Positions 13,100 through 24,293 of a DNA stretch of 64,000 bases are shown piece after piece. Origin of the DNA: Amanita rubescens (Eukaryota > Basidiomycota > Agaricomycetes > Agaricales > Amanitaceae). The translations under genes and the position numbers were made by a program. The DNA lies in contig WION01000007.1 of the NCBI GenBank assembly GCA_015039365.1, forward strand, positions 620,001 to 684,000, written 5' to 3'. Below the pieces are notes generated by a model. The model was not told the origin of the DNA and did no database searches. It saw only the letters and a program-made list of their open reading frames with translations. How positions within the stretch are numbered: position 1 is the stretch's first letter; every line of letters begins with the position of its first letter.

Positions 13100-13431
13100 G
13101 GTCGGAAGAGAGAACAACAACTTAGTCCAACCAATCGCATTCCGACACTATTATTTTGCTCAACTAATTACGGCCAAAAATCAACGGTTGTCAAGATATG
13201 TGTAAACGATCATAGAATAATACAGCAGTCCAACGCAGCGTAAGGAACATGGTGAAGGGCTAGAGGAAGGTATGAAATAAGACGACAACCACGAGATCCT
13301 GGAATTAGCTCGTAACACTTGGATAGATGAATGTTCCAGATTTTACTGCTCATGCGGCTGCGCCAGGCGCACTGTGGGCCGTGTAGTCCTAACAGACGCG
13401 CGTCAAAAGGGTCTTCGAACAGGTTACGCTA

Positions 13432-14773
13432 TCAACGGACCTCCATCTCAGCATCGAGATCAGCGGCACTCTTGGCAGGTCTTTCAGTCTTCTTCGACCT
13501 TCCACCACCACCACCTCTTCCACGACGGGGGCGACCACCAGCAGTTCTTGATATCGAGGTTCAACTCTTGCCAATCCGAGGAATGCCGGGATGAATCTCA
13601 CCTTGCGGTCGAAGCGCCAGCAGCAGCGGCAGGGGGAGCCACCCTAGATACAAGAGATGGAGCAGACTTCGTGGGATCGACAACAATTTCAATCTTCATA
13701 GGACGTTCTGTACAAGTCGGAAGCGACATGGAAAAAGGGAGGAGCGGCACATTAGTCGGAAGTTCAAGGATCGAGACAGCAAGATCAAGCAAAAAGCAGA
13801 GCACGTCAAGCCACCATTACCGTAGAATCGTTGCTTTGTCTCTGAGTGGACGCTGAACTGGCGAAGTCGAATCATTGCTGGCTTCCACGATCTGAAAGCG
13901 GTCAGAAGGAAGTTAATCCTTTCTCCACACTTCCACTTTGCCACTTCCGATACCAACACATCCAATACCTCGGCGTTGTCTTGCAGATGAGAAAGATTCC
14001 ACCTCTGCCGACGCCATCTCGCGACCAGGGTGATCAGTCCTGGCCTGAAAATGGTCTTGCCCGCATGGATGAGGCACACCTTCCAGGGTGATGTGTGGCT
14101 TGGCTGGTGTGATACCTTCCTTCGATGCACCTCACTACTTGTGCAATCGATAGAGACAGGGAGCGAACGATTCTGCTGGGCTGTCACATCCCCGTGACAA
14201 CATGCAACAACACGTGCTAAAGAAGGGCGAGAGGCAAATTGAGAGACGTGATACTAACTTCCATCGATGAGTCGGTTGTTGTATTGCTGGTAGGCTTTGG
14301 TGCCGTCCCCTTTGCGAGTGAAATGCACAGAGGCGACACCTTTGGAGCGCCCGGCGCTGTCGTGATGCAGCGTAACATCCTTCAAAGGGTCCAACTGTAG
14401 AATGGAACAGCTCCTATTAAATAACAATGAGAATCTATATAGGGGAAAAAGGTTGCCCAACAAACCTTAATTTGAACCTCGTTTACATCAGCAGGGAGAT
14501 TTGAAACAATGATTTTGTCTGCAGGGCTGTTGCTCGCTGCGGCTGCGGCTGCAGCACGGACGCGGGTAGTAGGGCTGATAGCGGTGGAACCGAGCACGGA
14601 AGAACGAGCGCTGGTCCGGCGGGTACGCGCAGTTACCCTGCGAGTAGTTCTTTTGCTGGAAATAATCTGACAAAGAAAGAAAATTTTGTGAGACAAACAC
14701 ACTGGGCGCGAAAAGTTGCACAGCATACATCATCGAGTGACTTGTCTAGCGTGGTGGGGGCAGCGGTGGCCAT
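13432..14773 (-). CDS. mRNA export adaptor ALY/REF (Yra1-like), single-base break in RRM
   Basis: Exons 14773-14729, 14666-14466, 14413-14259, 13707-13602 and 13546-13432. The protein starts LDKSLDDIISSK, has an Ala-rich linker, one RRM (RNP2 KIIVSNLP, RNP1 GRSKGVASVHF), QQYNNRLIDGKRPMKIEIVV, then an RGG/basic tail ending KSAADLDAEMEVR, the standard ALY architecture for TREX-dependent mRNA export. Exon 3 is 155 nt where 154 is required: an extra A at 14396 (coding CTAC[A]GTTG) breaks RRM helix 1; without it ELFHSTLDPLKDV reads through. Alternatively, splicing to the CAG that contains that A (exon from 14394) keeps frame but deletes about six residues. Intron 3 is 551 nt, ten times the local norm. 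Confidence 0.87.
13708..14258 (-). other. Unusually long intron of the ALY gene (551 nt)
   Basis: The donor GTTAGT at 14258 and acceptor TGTACAG at 13708 are phase 1 and join LIDG|K|RPMKIEIVV exactly. A CCGACTAATG branch-like motif lies about 40 nt before the acceptor. A 163-codon frame crosses the intron without any recognisable motif. No convincing C/D or H/ACA snoRNA boxes were found by eye. Confidence 0.75.
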
Positions 14774-14923
14774 TGTCTTTGTCAGTTGTCAAAAGAGCCT
14801 GTTGGGTGAAGGGTTGATGGTCAGAAAGAAGTGCGGGCACACGGTTTATGTAGGAAGCGGAGCTTGAAATTTGTCGATACTCCGCTTCTGCCTGACTCCA
14901 CTGCCTCAGCGTCCCTGTACGAC

Positions 14924-15781
14924 ATGTCGCGAGGAGGTGGTCGTGGTGGCCGGGGCGGTGCGCGCAGAGGTGGCTTTGGAGGCCAGTCAAATCCATTGCC
15001 AATGGGTCTGACTTTTCTTGACATACAAAATATGTCCAGGGAGGGGACCGCACTATATCCAGTGTGTTATAATAATTTATCGCGCACTTCTTTCCCAAAC
15101 TGAGATTGCCGCATAGCCTAGGCAATTGCCAACATACACACAACCATCTGATGAGGAAAAGCAAGTAGCACAGCTTCAGATTGCGATTGCTACCCGGCTC
15201 AAGTCGTCGCCGTATTACGTCGTAGAGAGAACGAAATCTACAGGCGCGTAAGTTCAGATAGAGATCTAGAAGCAAATTGACTAAACCATCATACAGAACT
15301 GCGGCGTTATTCGGATAAATACCGTCCGTCGGCCGCGTCGCGCTCCACTCTACAACGTTCAAAATTGCATGCGCCCTTTTTTCCTACTGAAATATTCGAA
15401 GATTATTTCAATGCCAAACGGAAGAAGAAGGGTAAGTTATTCCTTCATGATCGAAGTTGATGCAACCAACGCCTGCGATAGTCTCCAAAAAGATGATTAA
15501 AAGTCGCGTCAACTTGGACGAAGTTGGCCAGGAGGACGAGCAAGAAAAGTCGGGAGATGAGCGACAATCTGAAGTTGGAAGTGAAGCGCCCCAGTCAGAT
15601 TACGACGTCGAGGAAGAATACGACAATGACTATGCGGAAAATTACTTTGACAATGGCGAGGGCGACGATTTGGACAACCTAGGAGATGGAGGTGACGATG
15701 GGGGTGGAGCAGGTAAGTTTAGCAGCTTCAAGCCAGCGCATAGACCAACTCGTTCGTCTTGCAGGTTACGACTGGGAATGA
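14924..15781 (+). CDS. RPC31: RNA polymerase III subunit Rpc31 (RPC7)
   Basis: Exons 14924-15061, 15117-15247, 15297-15431, 15482-15712 and 15765-15781. The product starts MSRGGGRGGRGGARRGGFGG, contains LPMGLTF and LYPPRQLP, the central KSSPYYVVER and FPTEIFEDYFNAKRKKK, and ends in an acidic tail with DNDYAENYFDNGEGDD and a final GYDWE, the Rpc31 signature. It belongs to the Pol III initiation subcomplex (Rpc82-34-31). Exon 2 is 131 nt but 130 is required; removing the A at 15242 (TCTAC[A]GGCG) lets the canonical GTAAGT donor at 15248 join in phase. The last exon is 17 nt. Its start is 150 bp from the divergent ALY start. Confidence 0.85.
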
Positions 15782-17157
15782 TTTCGAAGTTTCATTACTT
15801 TACATCAATGTCTGATGGAACAACACTTACCCCATCGATGCCAAGTTTCGTTCACAATGCTTCATGGATGCGCCCGTAACGCGACTGTACATCGTTCGAG
15901 ATGAATGGAAGGAAGTCAAAGCCTAGCGTTATTGTCTACACGTCAAACCTTGTCGTCCCCAACGTGTTTTTGACAGGGAGCATGTCCAGACTAGACTTCC
16001 CTGATACTCTACCCGTCGTCCGAGATCTCAGGACGCCTGTACGACTTTGTCGGCACTCGTTTGCATTTCCAACATACATGGGCGGCCACACATCTTCGGC
16101 CCTTTTTGTCACATCAAGTCTTGTTTTGTAGCCTCATGGGTCAAACCTAGATTTCTTCACGACAGTTTCATTCAAGACTGTTACTTTTGTATGATGACCC
16201 TTGTACATGGAATCCGCGGACAATAACAATATGACGCTCACGAACATGTCAAAAGCTTCCTCTCATACATTCCTACCCTTGGAAGGGACGGTAATTAAGC
16301 GGCTTGGACTTACTTGGAACTTGGTCGTGAGCTTTCCCATGCACACTGATTGACAAGTGGAATCTACCTGTCTATCTTCTTATCGATGATCACTGCGTGA
16401 GTCTAGCGAATTTGCAAGACCGCGACATCTTTCGCCCGTCGTCGAAATTGCTGTTGCTGTGTGCGGGGCGCGGGGATCTGGGGTATCCATTTCAGAGATA
16501 TTAAACTCCTGATCTACTCCGCTTGCGATTGCTCATTCCGATGCTGCTGTATCTCTGATTACATGAGCTGGGGTAGCCTGTAGGCCGCAAGGCCGCAACA
16601 AAGGATGTCAAAAGACAGGCTCGTTGATGAAATGATCCCGGCGTCTCGTCCACACATTCGTAGCCGATATGCCTAATGGATACATTGGTAAAGTTTGGTC
16701 GGCGAACCTGGGGCAGTGGCCATAATCATCAGTTCTCCTGACCTTACGCTGGTGACCGGCAACTAGAGCTATTTATGATTTCTCATTGGACACGCTGGTA
16801 CCTGCTGGTACCTATCGGTTGGGATTGAATTGAATTGCTCTTCTTGATAGCTAAAAAATCCGAATCATAAAGTTGACGGGTCTCTACTGGATTCCAAATA
16901 GAGTTTGCTACGACCGGAAGCATTTGCTAACATCTGTGCACGCTGTCAACGCCCTTCATTACGCTTTTTTCCCTCTGTCACTCGTTGGCAAAGATTGTGG
17001 AGATGTTCAAGTTGCACTCCGAAGGTCGGCTCGTCATTATAAGCAATTAGTTCAAAACGTACGTCAGGGAATGATGATTTACAGAATTGCAATGCTACGG
17101 TCGAACTTCTGCAGCGAATGGCATGGGAATGCCCCGGAATACGGACACCGAATGATG
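15782..17157. other. Intergenic
   Basis: Convergent 3' flanks of RPC31 and the golgin gene. Several ORFs under 130 codons exist but show no motif, splice partner or repeat. Nothing else seen. Confidence 0.4.
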
Positions 17158-18922
17158 TTACGGGATCTCTTTCTCCTTGCCTTTACGCGAAGACGGCGGA
17201 AAATTGGCCAGGGGCAAGGTTGGAGAGCTAGCCATGCCGGCTGCGCTTGAAAAAGGTGCGAGACGGCGCGGGATACCGCTAGTACTTTTACTGCTCAAGG
17301 TAGGGCTGCCTGGTAGTGAGACGTCCGCATTTCCAGGACTAGGGGCTGTTGATGGGGTCTCTCCAGCTGCGGCTTCACTTAGTAAGAATTCCACCCAAAG
17401 GCGTGAAAAAGACTGGGTGAGAATGATCAGCCCCTGCGGTAAAAAAAGATTGAAACTTGTGTTCTGTACCTCTGTCTCATCCGTCTTCTCAAGTTCGGCG
17501 GTTTTAGTTGGAGGTGTTAGCGGTGAACGGATCCAGAACGATGTGGAGTTTGCCAGGTTGGCGCGCTGCAAGCCGGCCTTCTCTCGTTCATTGTCATTCC
17601 AGGAAAGTATGGAGGCAAGGAGGGACAACATCTCGTATCGTTTGGTATCAGCGCGTGGGGTAGACAGGAAAGATAAGAAAACATTGGACACCAGCCGTCG
17701 ATCTACGTTTGTTTCTGAAGAGTTGCGTCGCAAACGCCGGAGGGCTTCCATAAGATGTTCGTTCAGGATAACAGCTGGCGGGATCGTCAGGCGACAAGTC
17801 GAATGAATGAATGGACAGACCTTCGTGTCGTAGCTTGCCAATCAAGAGATTCTTCTCTTTTACATCTTTCTCTAGGTCTCGCACTTTTGACGTGCTCGCT
17901 TGCGTCTCAGACAACTCGGCCTGTAGAGCCAACGTAAGTCATCGTATATGCTGCTGTTATGACGCGTACTTCAGCCGTCAAAGCGCGATGTTTGTATTCT
18001 GCCAATTGATCTATTGCCTGATTCATTTGCGTTTGATAATCTTCTACGGCCTGCCGTAATTCATGGTCCTTCGCTAGATAAAAATGAAATCAGTTTCACG
18101 CTACACAACCGAAAGACAAGCATACAAGACTGGAAGTCTTGCAGTACAGACTGCAGATTCATTGATTTCTCTTGCTCTGTCTGCAGTTCGGCATCGACCC
18201 GGTCCCTCGCCGTGGCTTCCAGCTCCAAATCTCTTCTAAGGATTTCGGTTGAAGACTTGGCATCATCGGCTACGGCTCTCTCCTGGAGAGCGACCCGTTC
18301 CCATTCGTCACGATCAAGCCTACACCGTTCAAGTTCGCCCTGTATCTCTCTAAGTTCTCGCTCACGAGCCAAGCTTTGCTGGGCATCTTCTTGCAATGCG
18401 CGGCTACGCAATGAGTCAAGTTCTCGCGAAACACGCTCAGTTTCAGCATAAGATGCAATCAACTCGTGTTTAAGTGTTTCTACTGTAGCCGAGAAATCGT
18501 CTCGCTCTGCTGTGAGCTGGTGAACGACCTGCTCCTGTCGGTCAAGTTCTTCCTACACATAATGAGCATTGGCATGATAGTAATTCATGTTATACGCGCA
18601 CAGCATCCTGCTTCAGCTTATTACCAAGCGTTGCGCGCATGGTCGTGAGCTTGGCGAGCAAGTTGCGGTATTGCGCCGCCAAAGACTCCTTCTCCTCCTT
18701 GGTACGGTCGAGCTCGCGCTGAAGCCTCGCGACTGGATCTAGGTCATCTGTGTCATCTTTATGGCCATTGATAACTGGTGGTGAAGGTGCACGATCGCTG
18801 TCGAAGGAAAGACGAAGGGAATCAGGGTTTGACATTGGAGAAGGATTTGCCACGTGCGTTTTCCCGCTCCGTACTGCCACCATGTTCTCAAACTCATTGG
18901 CCAGTTTACCAGTTGAGCTCAT
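17158..18922 (-). CDS. Golgi coiled-coil protein, Rud3/GMAP-210-like golgin
   Basis: Exons 18922-18602, 18552-18126, 18073-17970, 17920-17821, 17774-17470 and 17412-17158 join to 1512 nt (503 aa). An N-terminal Ser/Pro-rich segment is followed by ~250 residues of coiled coil (LQRELDRTKEEKESL and on) and then a conserved block: VILNEHLMEALRRLRR, VDRRLVSNVFLSFLSTPRAD, EMLSLLASILSW, EREKAGLQR. This block matches the GRIP-related Arf-binding (GRAB) region of Rud3, which tethers vesicles at the cis-Golgi through Arf1. The tail is Ser/Pro rich and basic. Start choice matters: ATG 18922 overlaps the divergent F-box gene by 41 bp, while ATG 18883 would share a CATG with it. Confidence 0.85.
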
Positions 18923-21425
18923 ATGCCTCATCTTCACTCAACTCGACATTTCAGACCTTCTTAATTGCTCAATAGTAAAGTCTACTCTTTAATTCCTCTG
19001 ACTGATATTTATTGCATTCACCACAGCTCAGTCGCCATTTTAGTCGCATTATATGCAATTCTTCGCAGATCCAATACGCCATCGAATTAGCCAAACATAA
19101 GCTCGTCTCTGTTGCTTCATCTTCGCAACACCCTTCTAATGCTCGCCGTCTCCGCATTCTACACGGCCGCGAGCACTCCTGGAGGCATATGAGATGGAAA
19201 GGGCGACATAAACTTCGACTGCCGTTCGCCGGCTCAGTATATGACTTTGTCGGTGGAATCTACGGAAATGGTGGAGACGATAACGACGGCACGACATCAT
19301 CCCTTTCTTTCCTTAAGCTCCCCTCGCTGGACGACGGAATCCATCGGGACCAAATCCCGAAATCTAGACTGTGGCTACACTCAATGCAAGACCTACTTAT
19401 ATTTGATTTTACAATGGATCCTTCCCAGGATTTGCTAGTGCTCTTAGCCCTGGCACCACCCATGTAAGTCACATCACATCGATCAAGCGACGCGTTTTTA
19501 TTCACCATAAATAGGTCAAAGAACATATACGAGCTGCATTTTCGTACCTTATCAACCAACGAGCCTCACCCACAAGCCGCATATTCGAGATTTTTTTGCC
19601 TACCGGGCTCATACCAAGATATCCCACTATTGGATCTCAGCCCAGCCGTCACCATTCAAGTCATCGATAACATCGTCGCAGTCCTATTCAAAGACTTGAT
19701 CATGGATCTCGGAGCTCGTCTTGAGATTTGGAACTGGAAGCTAGGTCCAAAACATTCGGTCAGTTAGTTAATCCGCCCGTCTAAGGAAAACTACTGACGA
19801 AAACGCAGAGCGCCATGCAGCGCGTTGTTGGCATGGACGATTTTACATTTCTTAATGAAGAATCATTTTTACTTTTAAGGCCCTCCGGAAAATTAGAAGT
19901 CTACAAATTTGTACCTCCTACCCTGCGTTCCAGCGTTCCGGAATGCGTTCTTAGCCTCGACTTGCCGCCTCTTTCCAGCCAGTACAGGTACTGGTACATC
20001 ACCATGAGTAGCAATCCGACTCCAGGTCACGTACCTCATTTCCCCTTTTCTTCCTCCGTTGGATCAGATCCAAGCAATTTAAACATCAGAGGTTCATCTT
20101 CCGAACAGCTATACTATCCAACACCCAGAGAGCGTATTCTGGCTTGTTGCTTGTATATCTTTGACGCAACGCAACCGCAGGATACTAGCGTTCGATCTTT
20201 CGTGTTCTTCGTCAATGTCGCAACCTTTCTAAAACCAGTTGAAGATTGGCTATCTCTCATGCCTGATCACTGCTTTCTCAAGTCCACTCAATCGCGGTAT
20301 CTCTCGCATACATATGGAGCGTAGAGAATCATCGCCCTCTGCAGGCCACGGCGAGCCGTCAAATGGTCAAAATCAACCTTCAGGCATATATCCCTCTCAT
20401 ATCGACCCTGGATCGAATTCTGCCTCTAACCCTGCACCGTCTAATCTCGCCAACGGAGACAATGGTATTTTGATGAGCTTCCCTTCAAATCGAATGGCTA
20501 ACTGGGTATTTCAGGTACTACAGGAGTCATCTTTCCAGAATACCAAAGCGAAGAGTCTGAAACTGACTCTGACCTACCCTTAAGCGCTACCAGCACTATC
20601 TTCTCTATCGTTGACATCGTATGAAGACCCTTCGTTATCGTCAGGACAGTGAAATCTCATCTCCAGCGGGAAGCACCCGTCATTCGAGCATATGGCGCAT
20701 GCCACCTGGCTCGTATCCTAGCATACCATGGGATGTATGGGGACCCCAGAATACCAGATGGTTTAACGGAAACTGGAGAACTGATTGGCAACATGCCACC
20801 TATGGCTTACGTACTGCTGATAGCGTACGCGTTAGAAAGAAAGGCTCAACACATGGAAAATCAAAACCAATGCAACCTAATACCCAAGACGAAGACGAAG
20901 TCGAAAGCGAGAGTGATAGCTCGTCTGACGTCGAGTTGGATGAAGAAATTGGCTTTGGAGGTGAAGAGGACGAAGCCGAAATATTTAGCGATGGACCTGG
21001 TCCACTGAGGATTCTACGTGTTCGGGACTATAATTCGTACTCGATTACACAAGCGAGCGAATATCTGAGGGATAGCGTGGACCCGACACGTGCGGACACA
21101 AGACCTCCTCTTTTTAAGCGCGATGCTTGGAATGGAAAAGGCAAGACAAGGGATCTCGGAAACTCGCGGTTAAGGGTGGTCACTGAACCATCCATCACAC
21201 CTGTACATGGTGTGTACAAGGATGATATTAAGAGCTGCCTACCCTACGTAGAGGCCCTAAGCAGGGAAAAGTTCGACGTTACAGACGTAATGTTGGACGA
21301 CAGGCGATTGTTATTATTGAAAGTAAGCATGTCTTTGTGCAGTCTCTGAGCTGAGTTAACGTAGAGACTTTGCACAGAGGGGTAGCCGGGGACTACTAAT
21401 AAGCATAGATGTACTAATTATGTGA
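18882..21425 (+). CDS. F-box protein with five single-base frame breaks
   Basis: Exons 18882-18974, 19027-19463, 19515-19758, 19809-21322 and 21378-21425. The start has a GCCACCATG context. Residues 9-32 are an F-box (LPVELICLIFTQLDISDLLN), so it is probably an SCF substrate adaptor. The C-terminal half has WGPQNTRWFNGNWRTDWQHA, LRILRVRDYNSYS and SCLPYVEALSREKFDVTDVM, recurring blocks of basidiomycete F-box proteins, ending SIDVLIM. Exon 4 is 1514 nt; five extra A residues at 20237, 20513, 20522, 20592 and 20643, each between C and G, interrupt it. Skipping them gives 1509 nt and one open frame through VIFPEYQSEESETDSDLPLS. The broken stretch covers the poorly conserved Ser-rich middle, so the exact sites are less certain than the total. 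Confidence 0.72.
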
Positions 21426-22910
21426 AATAGACCCTAGAGACGACGATCCCTAAATTGCGCGACATGCAAATCTCGAGAGTCAATGACCAGTTATGCGGTG
21501 TCAACACGATGACCCCCTGCAACTCTACCTCTATCACTGACAAGGTAAACTAGAAAGAAACCGTTTTGTTATCGCATCCCAAACAATACAACTGATGCTC
21601 TAGATGGTGTTCTCAAAACCAAAACGTGTTTTGATCACCTCAATCATGTTCTCCCGTTGTATGCAATTATCCCTTTAAGGGCAAGTGACATTCCCAAATA
21701 GGTTTTCTATATCTCTTTGTTCATACCAAACTGGTTCCCGGGCATCAAAGGCCTCAAAAGATAACATGACAATCTATTCCTCCTCTACAGCAACACACAG
21801 GTATCACGAATTTACGTTAAGATTGTTAGAATGTTCAGTTGGATCAAAAACGTGTATCTGAAGCTAACCACCGGCCTTACCGGTGCCCTTTGTCGCTTAT
21901 CCCCGTATGTATGCCCGTCTCTGTAAGCGCCACTAGGACCTCAAGACCGGTATTTGGATCAGAGTAAAAAGTAGAGTCGTTCAAAAACGGATGGGTCTGT
22001 GGCACTAGCGATAATCAGATACGATGCGCTCGTCCACCTGGGAACAAAGGCCGAAGTGGAAACGGCCACAGTCGGAGAACGATGTTATCGTACATGGATT
22101 CTGGAACCTCGTTTAATTTCCACATTTTTCGCAGCTGTACGATTTCGCTGGGGCAATTTCAAATACAATCTGTTGGACCTTTGTTACTATACCGACTCGC
22201 TTGTAAAGTGCAATGACTTGTGGGAAATCTGAAAAGAAGCAATGTAGCATGCTCAACGCTCAACTCCAGTAATTTCGCACCCCAATCATCCTGATTATTA
22301 TGCAGATGACCAATTGGGTGTTCGAGGACACGCAGGGTGGTAAAGGAATGGCCTGACACGGAAGTTATCCGCGTCCATGATACAAATTGATCGTGGACGG
22401 ATTAGTATTAAGCCATAAGCTCTTTTACGTTTTGACTGGAGCATGTGTCCAAGTCGCTGCATACATGCGGAAAGTCTGGGAAAGCCCTCTCGCTTGAGAG
22501 GGGCACACATCTGCACACATCCCCACTCGGCGAATTTTTCAGAGTCTAATTGAGTCTAATATTAAGCGATGGGTCAGTTGACGGGCATGATGCGGCTTTC
22601 TGCTCCTTTCCTGCCATCATCATTCAAAGTTAGAACGTAAACCCGACTGTGGCTACTGAGGGAAGGCCTGGGAAGGGCAATACCGAAGTATTTGAAACAA
22701 CCGCCATAGTCCCGGATAGATTTCCCTGAAGAATTGTCTGTTCCTATTCAATGTGACTGATATCGGCCCTGGTTGGACATGACGGCTGGTACCGATAAGT
22801 CGAAGATTAGACCCCCTAGCAGTGTTTGGATCCTTATCATTAAATTTTCCAGAGTCATGATGTCGTCATAGTTTCTGGTCAAAGATGTCACTAATAGGGA
22901 TAAGATGGAG
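21426..22910. other. Intergenic
   Basis: No supported gene. ORFs of up to 77 codons lack motifs. The right part is the 3' flank of the dihydrouridine synthase gene. Confidence 0.4.
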
Positions 22911-24261
22911 TTAACACACAATGGCACACCATTCACTTGATGCGAATTCCAAGGGCCAACTTTGACTAGTAATGTCACCGAGAGGATAATCGCATGCATC
23001 CGATTCGCAGGATGACTGCTCCGTCTCCGCATGACCATCACGCAGACACGGGCCCTGCAAAGACCTTGGCCGCCTGCCACGCCACCTTTCCACTTTGACT
23101 CGGAGCAGATGCTCCACTTCCTCGACGGATGCAGTAGAACATAATGCCCCCCTAAACTTATTAAACCACGGCCTGCGTGAACTACGTGCGGTTGCAGGTA
23201 AGTGAACATTGCAGAATTCATGGGAGAAACTTGCCACTGAAAGTCCAAAAAGTGCCTTACATGTGTCTGGATATTCTTGATGCTCACGGTGCCTGGGTAC
23301 TCCTTGCATAATGCCAAATATTCCAGCGATACGTCAACAGGATCTGGAACAGCAGGCCCAGAAAATAGACTGAATGTCATTCAAAGTCGGGCTGTTGATA
23401 GAGCATCAAACCCGGCAGGTGCCGTTAACAGACTTACTACGGGTTCCCAAGCAATGTCTCGCCAACCATAACTCCGTCCGCGCCGGTCGATGTCAAGTTC
23501 GTTCCGAGATCACTCCATAAGCGCACGTTTCCGTTACTGATGACAGGGATGTTCAGACCCTGCTTAAGGTATTTGACTTGGGAAAGGTCAGCTGCCCCCT
23601 GCCTACGGCGTCTCGCCGAAACAGTACGAGCATGGAGCGTGACCCACGATGTTCCGACGTGTTCTAGCTTCTTTGCGAGGTCCAGCGTCTTGGATACGGG
23701 CTGACAAAGACGGAGCTTGGTAGATACGGGAACTGTAAAGGAGTGACGCATGGCAGATACTGGATATATGCTCTGATGTCAGTCCGTTTAGTTGTCGGAT
23801 TAAGAGGACAAGGCCCTGGTACCTAGGTCCTCTACTAGGGGCCAATCCTTCTGTGGTAAGAGATAGGCCCCGTAGTGGCCATCTCTTGCAGCTTCTTGCG
23901 GGCATCCGAGGTTGAGGTCTGCAATACGGCAAGTTATTAATGGTAGTTCCATGGGTGATGATGGACACACAAGCACCTATTGCGGTGCAGTAATTCTGGA
24001 GCTTCTTCCCCGCTTGTACGATAATTTCTTGGTCGTTGCCACACAGCTGAACCACGACGGGCGCATTGAGAGGGTCAGCAGACGCAATGGTCAAGTCACG
24101 GATATGGTATTCAAGATACTCTTGTTCATTCAACAATTTTTCTGGCAAGGAGCATTTGGGTATAGGCCATTGTTGCGCCATGCTTTCTGGTCAAGAGACG
24201 GAAAGGTAAATCGGATTGATTGACCAGTTGGTGCAGCAACAAAGCTAGTGTTCAAGTTCAT
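22911..24261 (-). CDS. tRNA-dihydrouridine synthase, Dus1 family, with two single-base breaks
   Basis: Exons 24261-23977, 23918-23823, 23759-23441, 23369-23238 and 23172-22911. Motifs: N-terminal FMN-site segment VNQSDLPFRLLTRKHGATMA, VVVQLCGND, catalytic-Cys block DLNLGCPQ with GHYGAYL, SWVTLHARTVSARRRRQGAA, NIPVISNGNVR, ADGVMVGETLLGNP and IQTHVRHFLDFQ. The family reduces uridines in tRNA using FMN and NAD(P)H; Dus1 modifies U16/U17 in yeast. Exon 1 is 285 nt but phase demands 283. Extra bases at 24226 (CCAAC[T]GGTC) and 24143 (TTGCC[A]GAAA) account for both. The start gives MNLNTSFVAAP directly before the conserved segment. Confidence 0.85.
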
Positions 24262-24277
24262 GACAGTTCTGGAGAGA

Positions 24278-24293
24278 GATAAGATAAGATAAG
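24278..24293 (-). promoter_or_regulatory. Triple GATA motif upstream of DUS1
   Basis: GATAAGATAAGATAAG is three overlapping GATAAG sites 17-32 bp upstream of the DUS1 ATG (CTTATC on the coding strand). Fungal GATA factors bind such sites; use here is inferred only. It could also lie in the 5' UTR. Confidence 0.35.

Noticed and set aside
13696..14187. 163-codon minus ORF inside the ALY intron
   Set aside because: It lies between a validated donor and acceptor, has no family motif and overlaps the acceptor; more likely chance in a long intron.
15244..15296. GC-AG intron in RPC31
   Set aside because: The donor GCGCGT is poor; dropping the A at 15242 allows the consensus GTAAGT donor in phase, matching the pattern in other genes.
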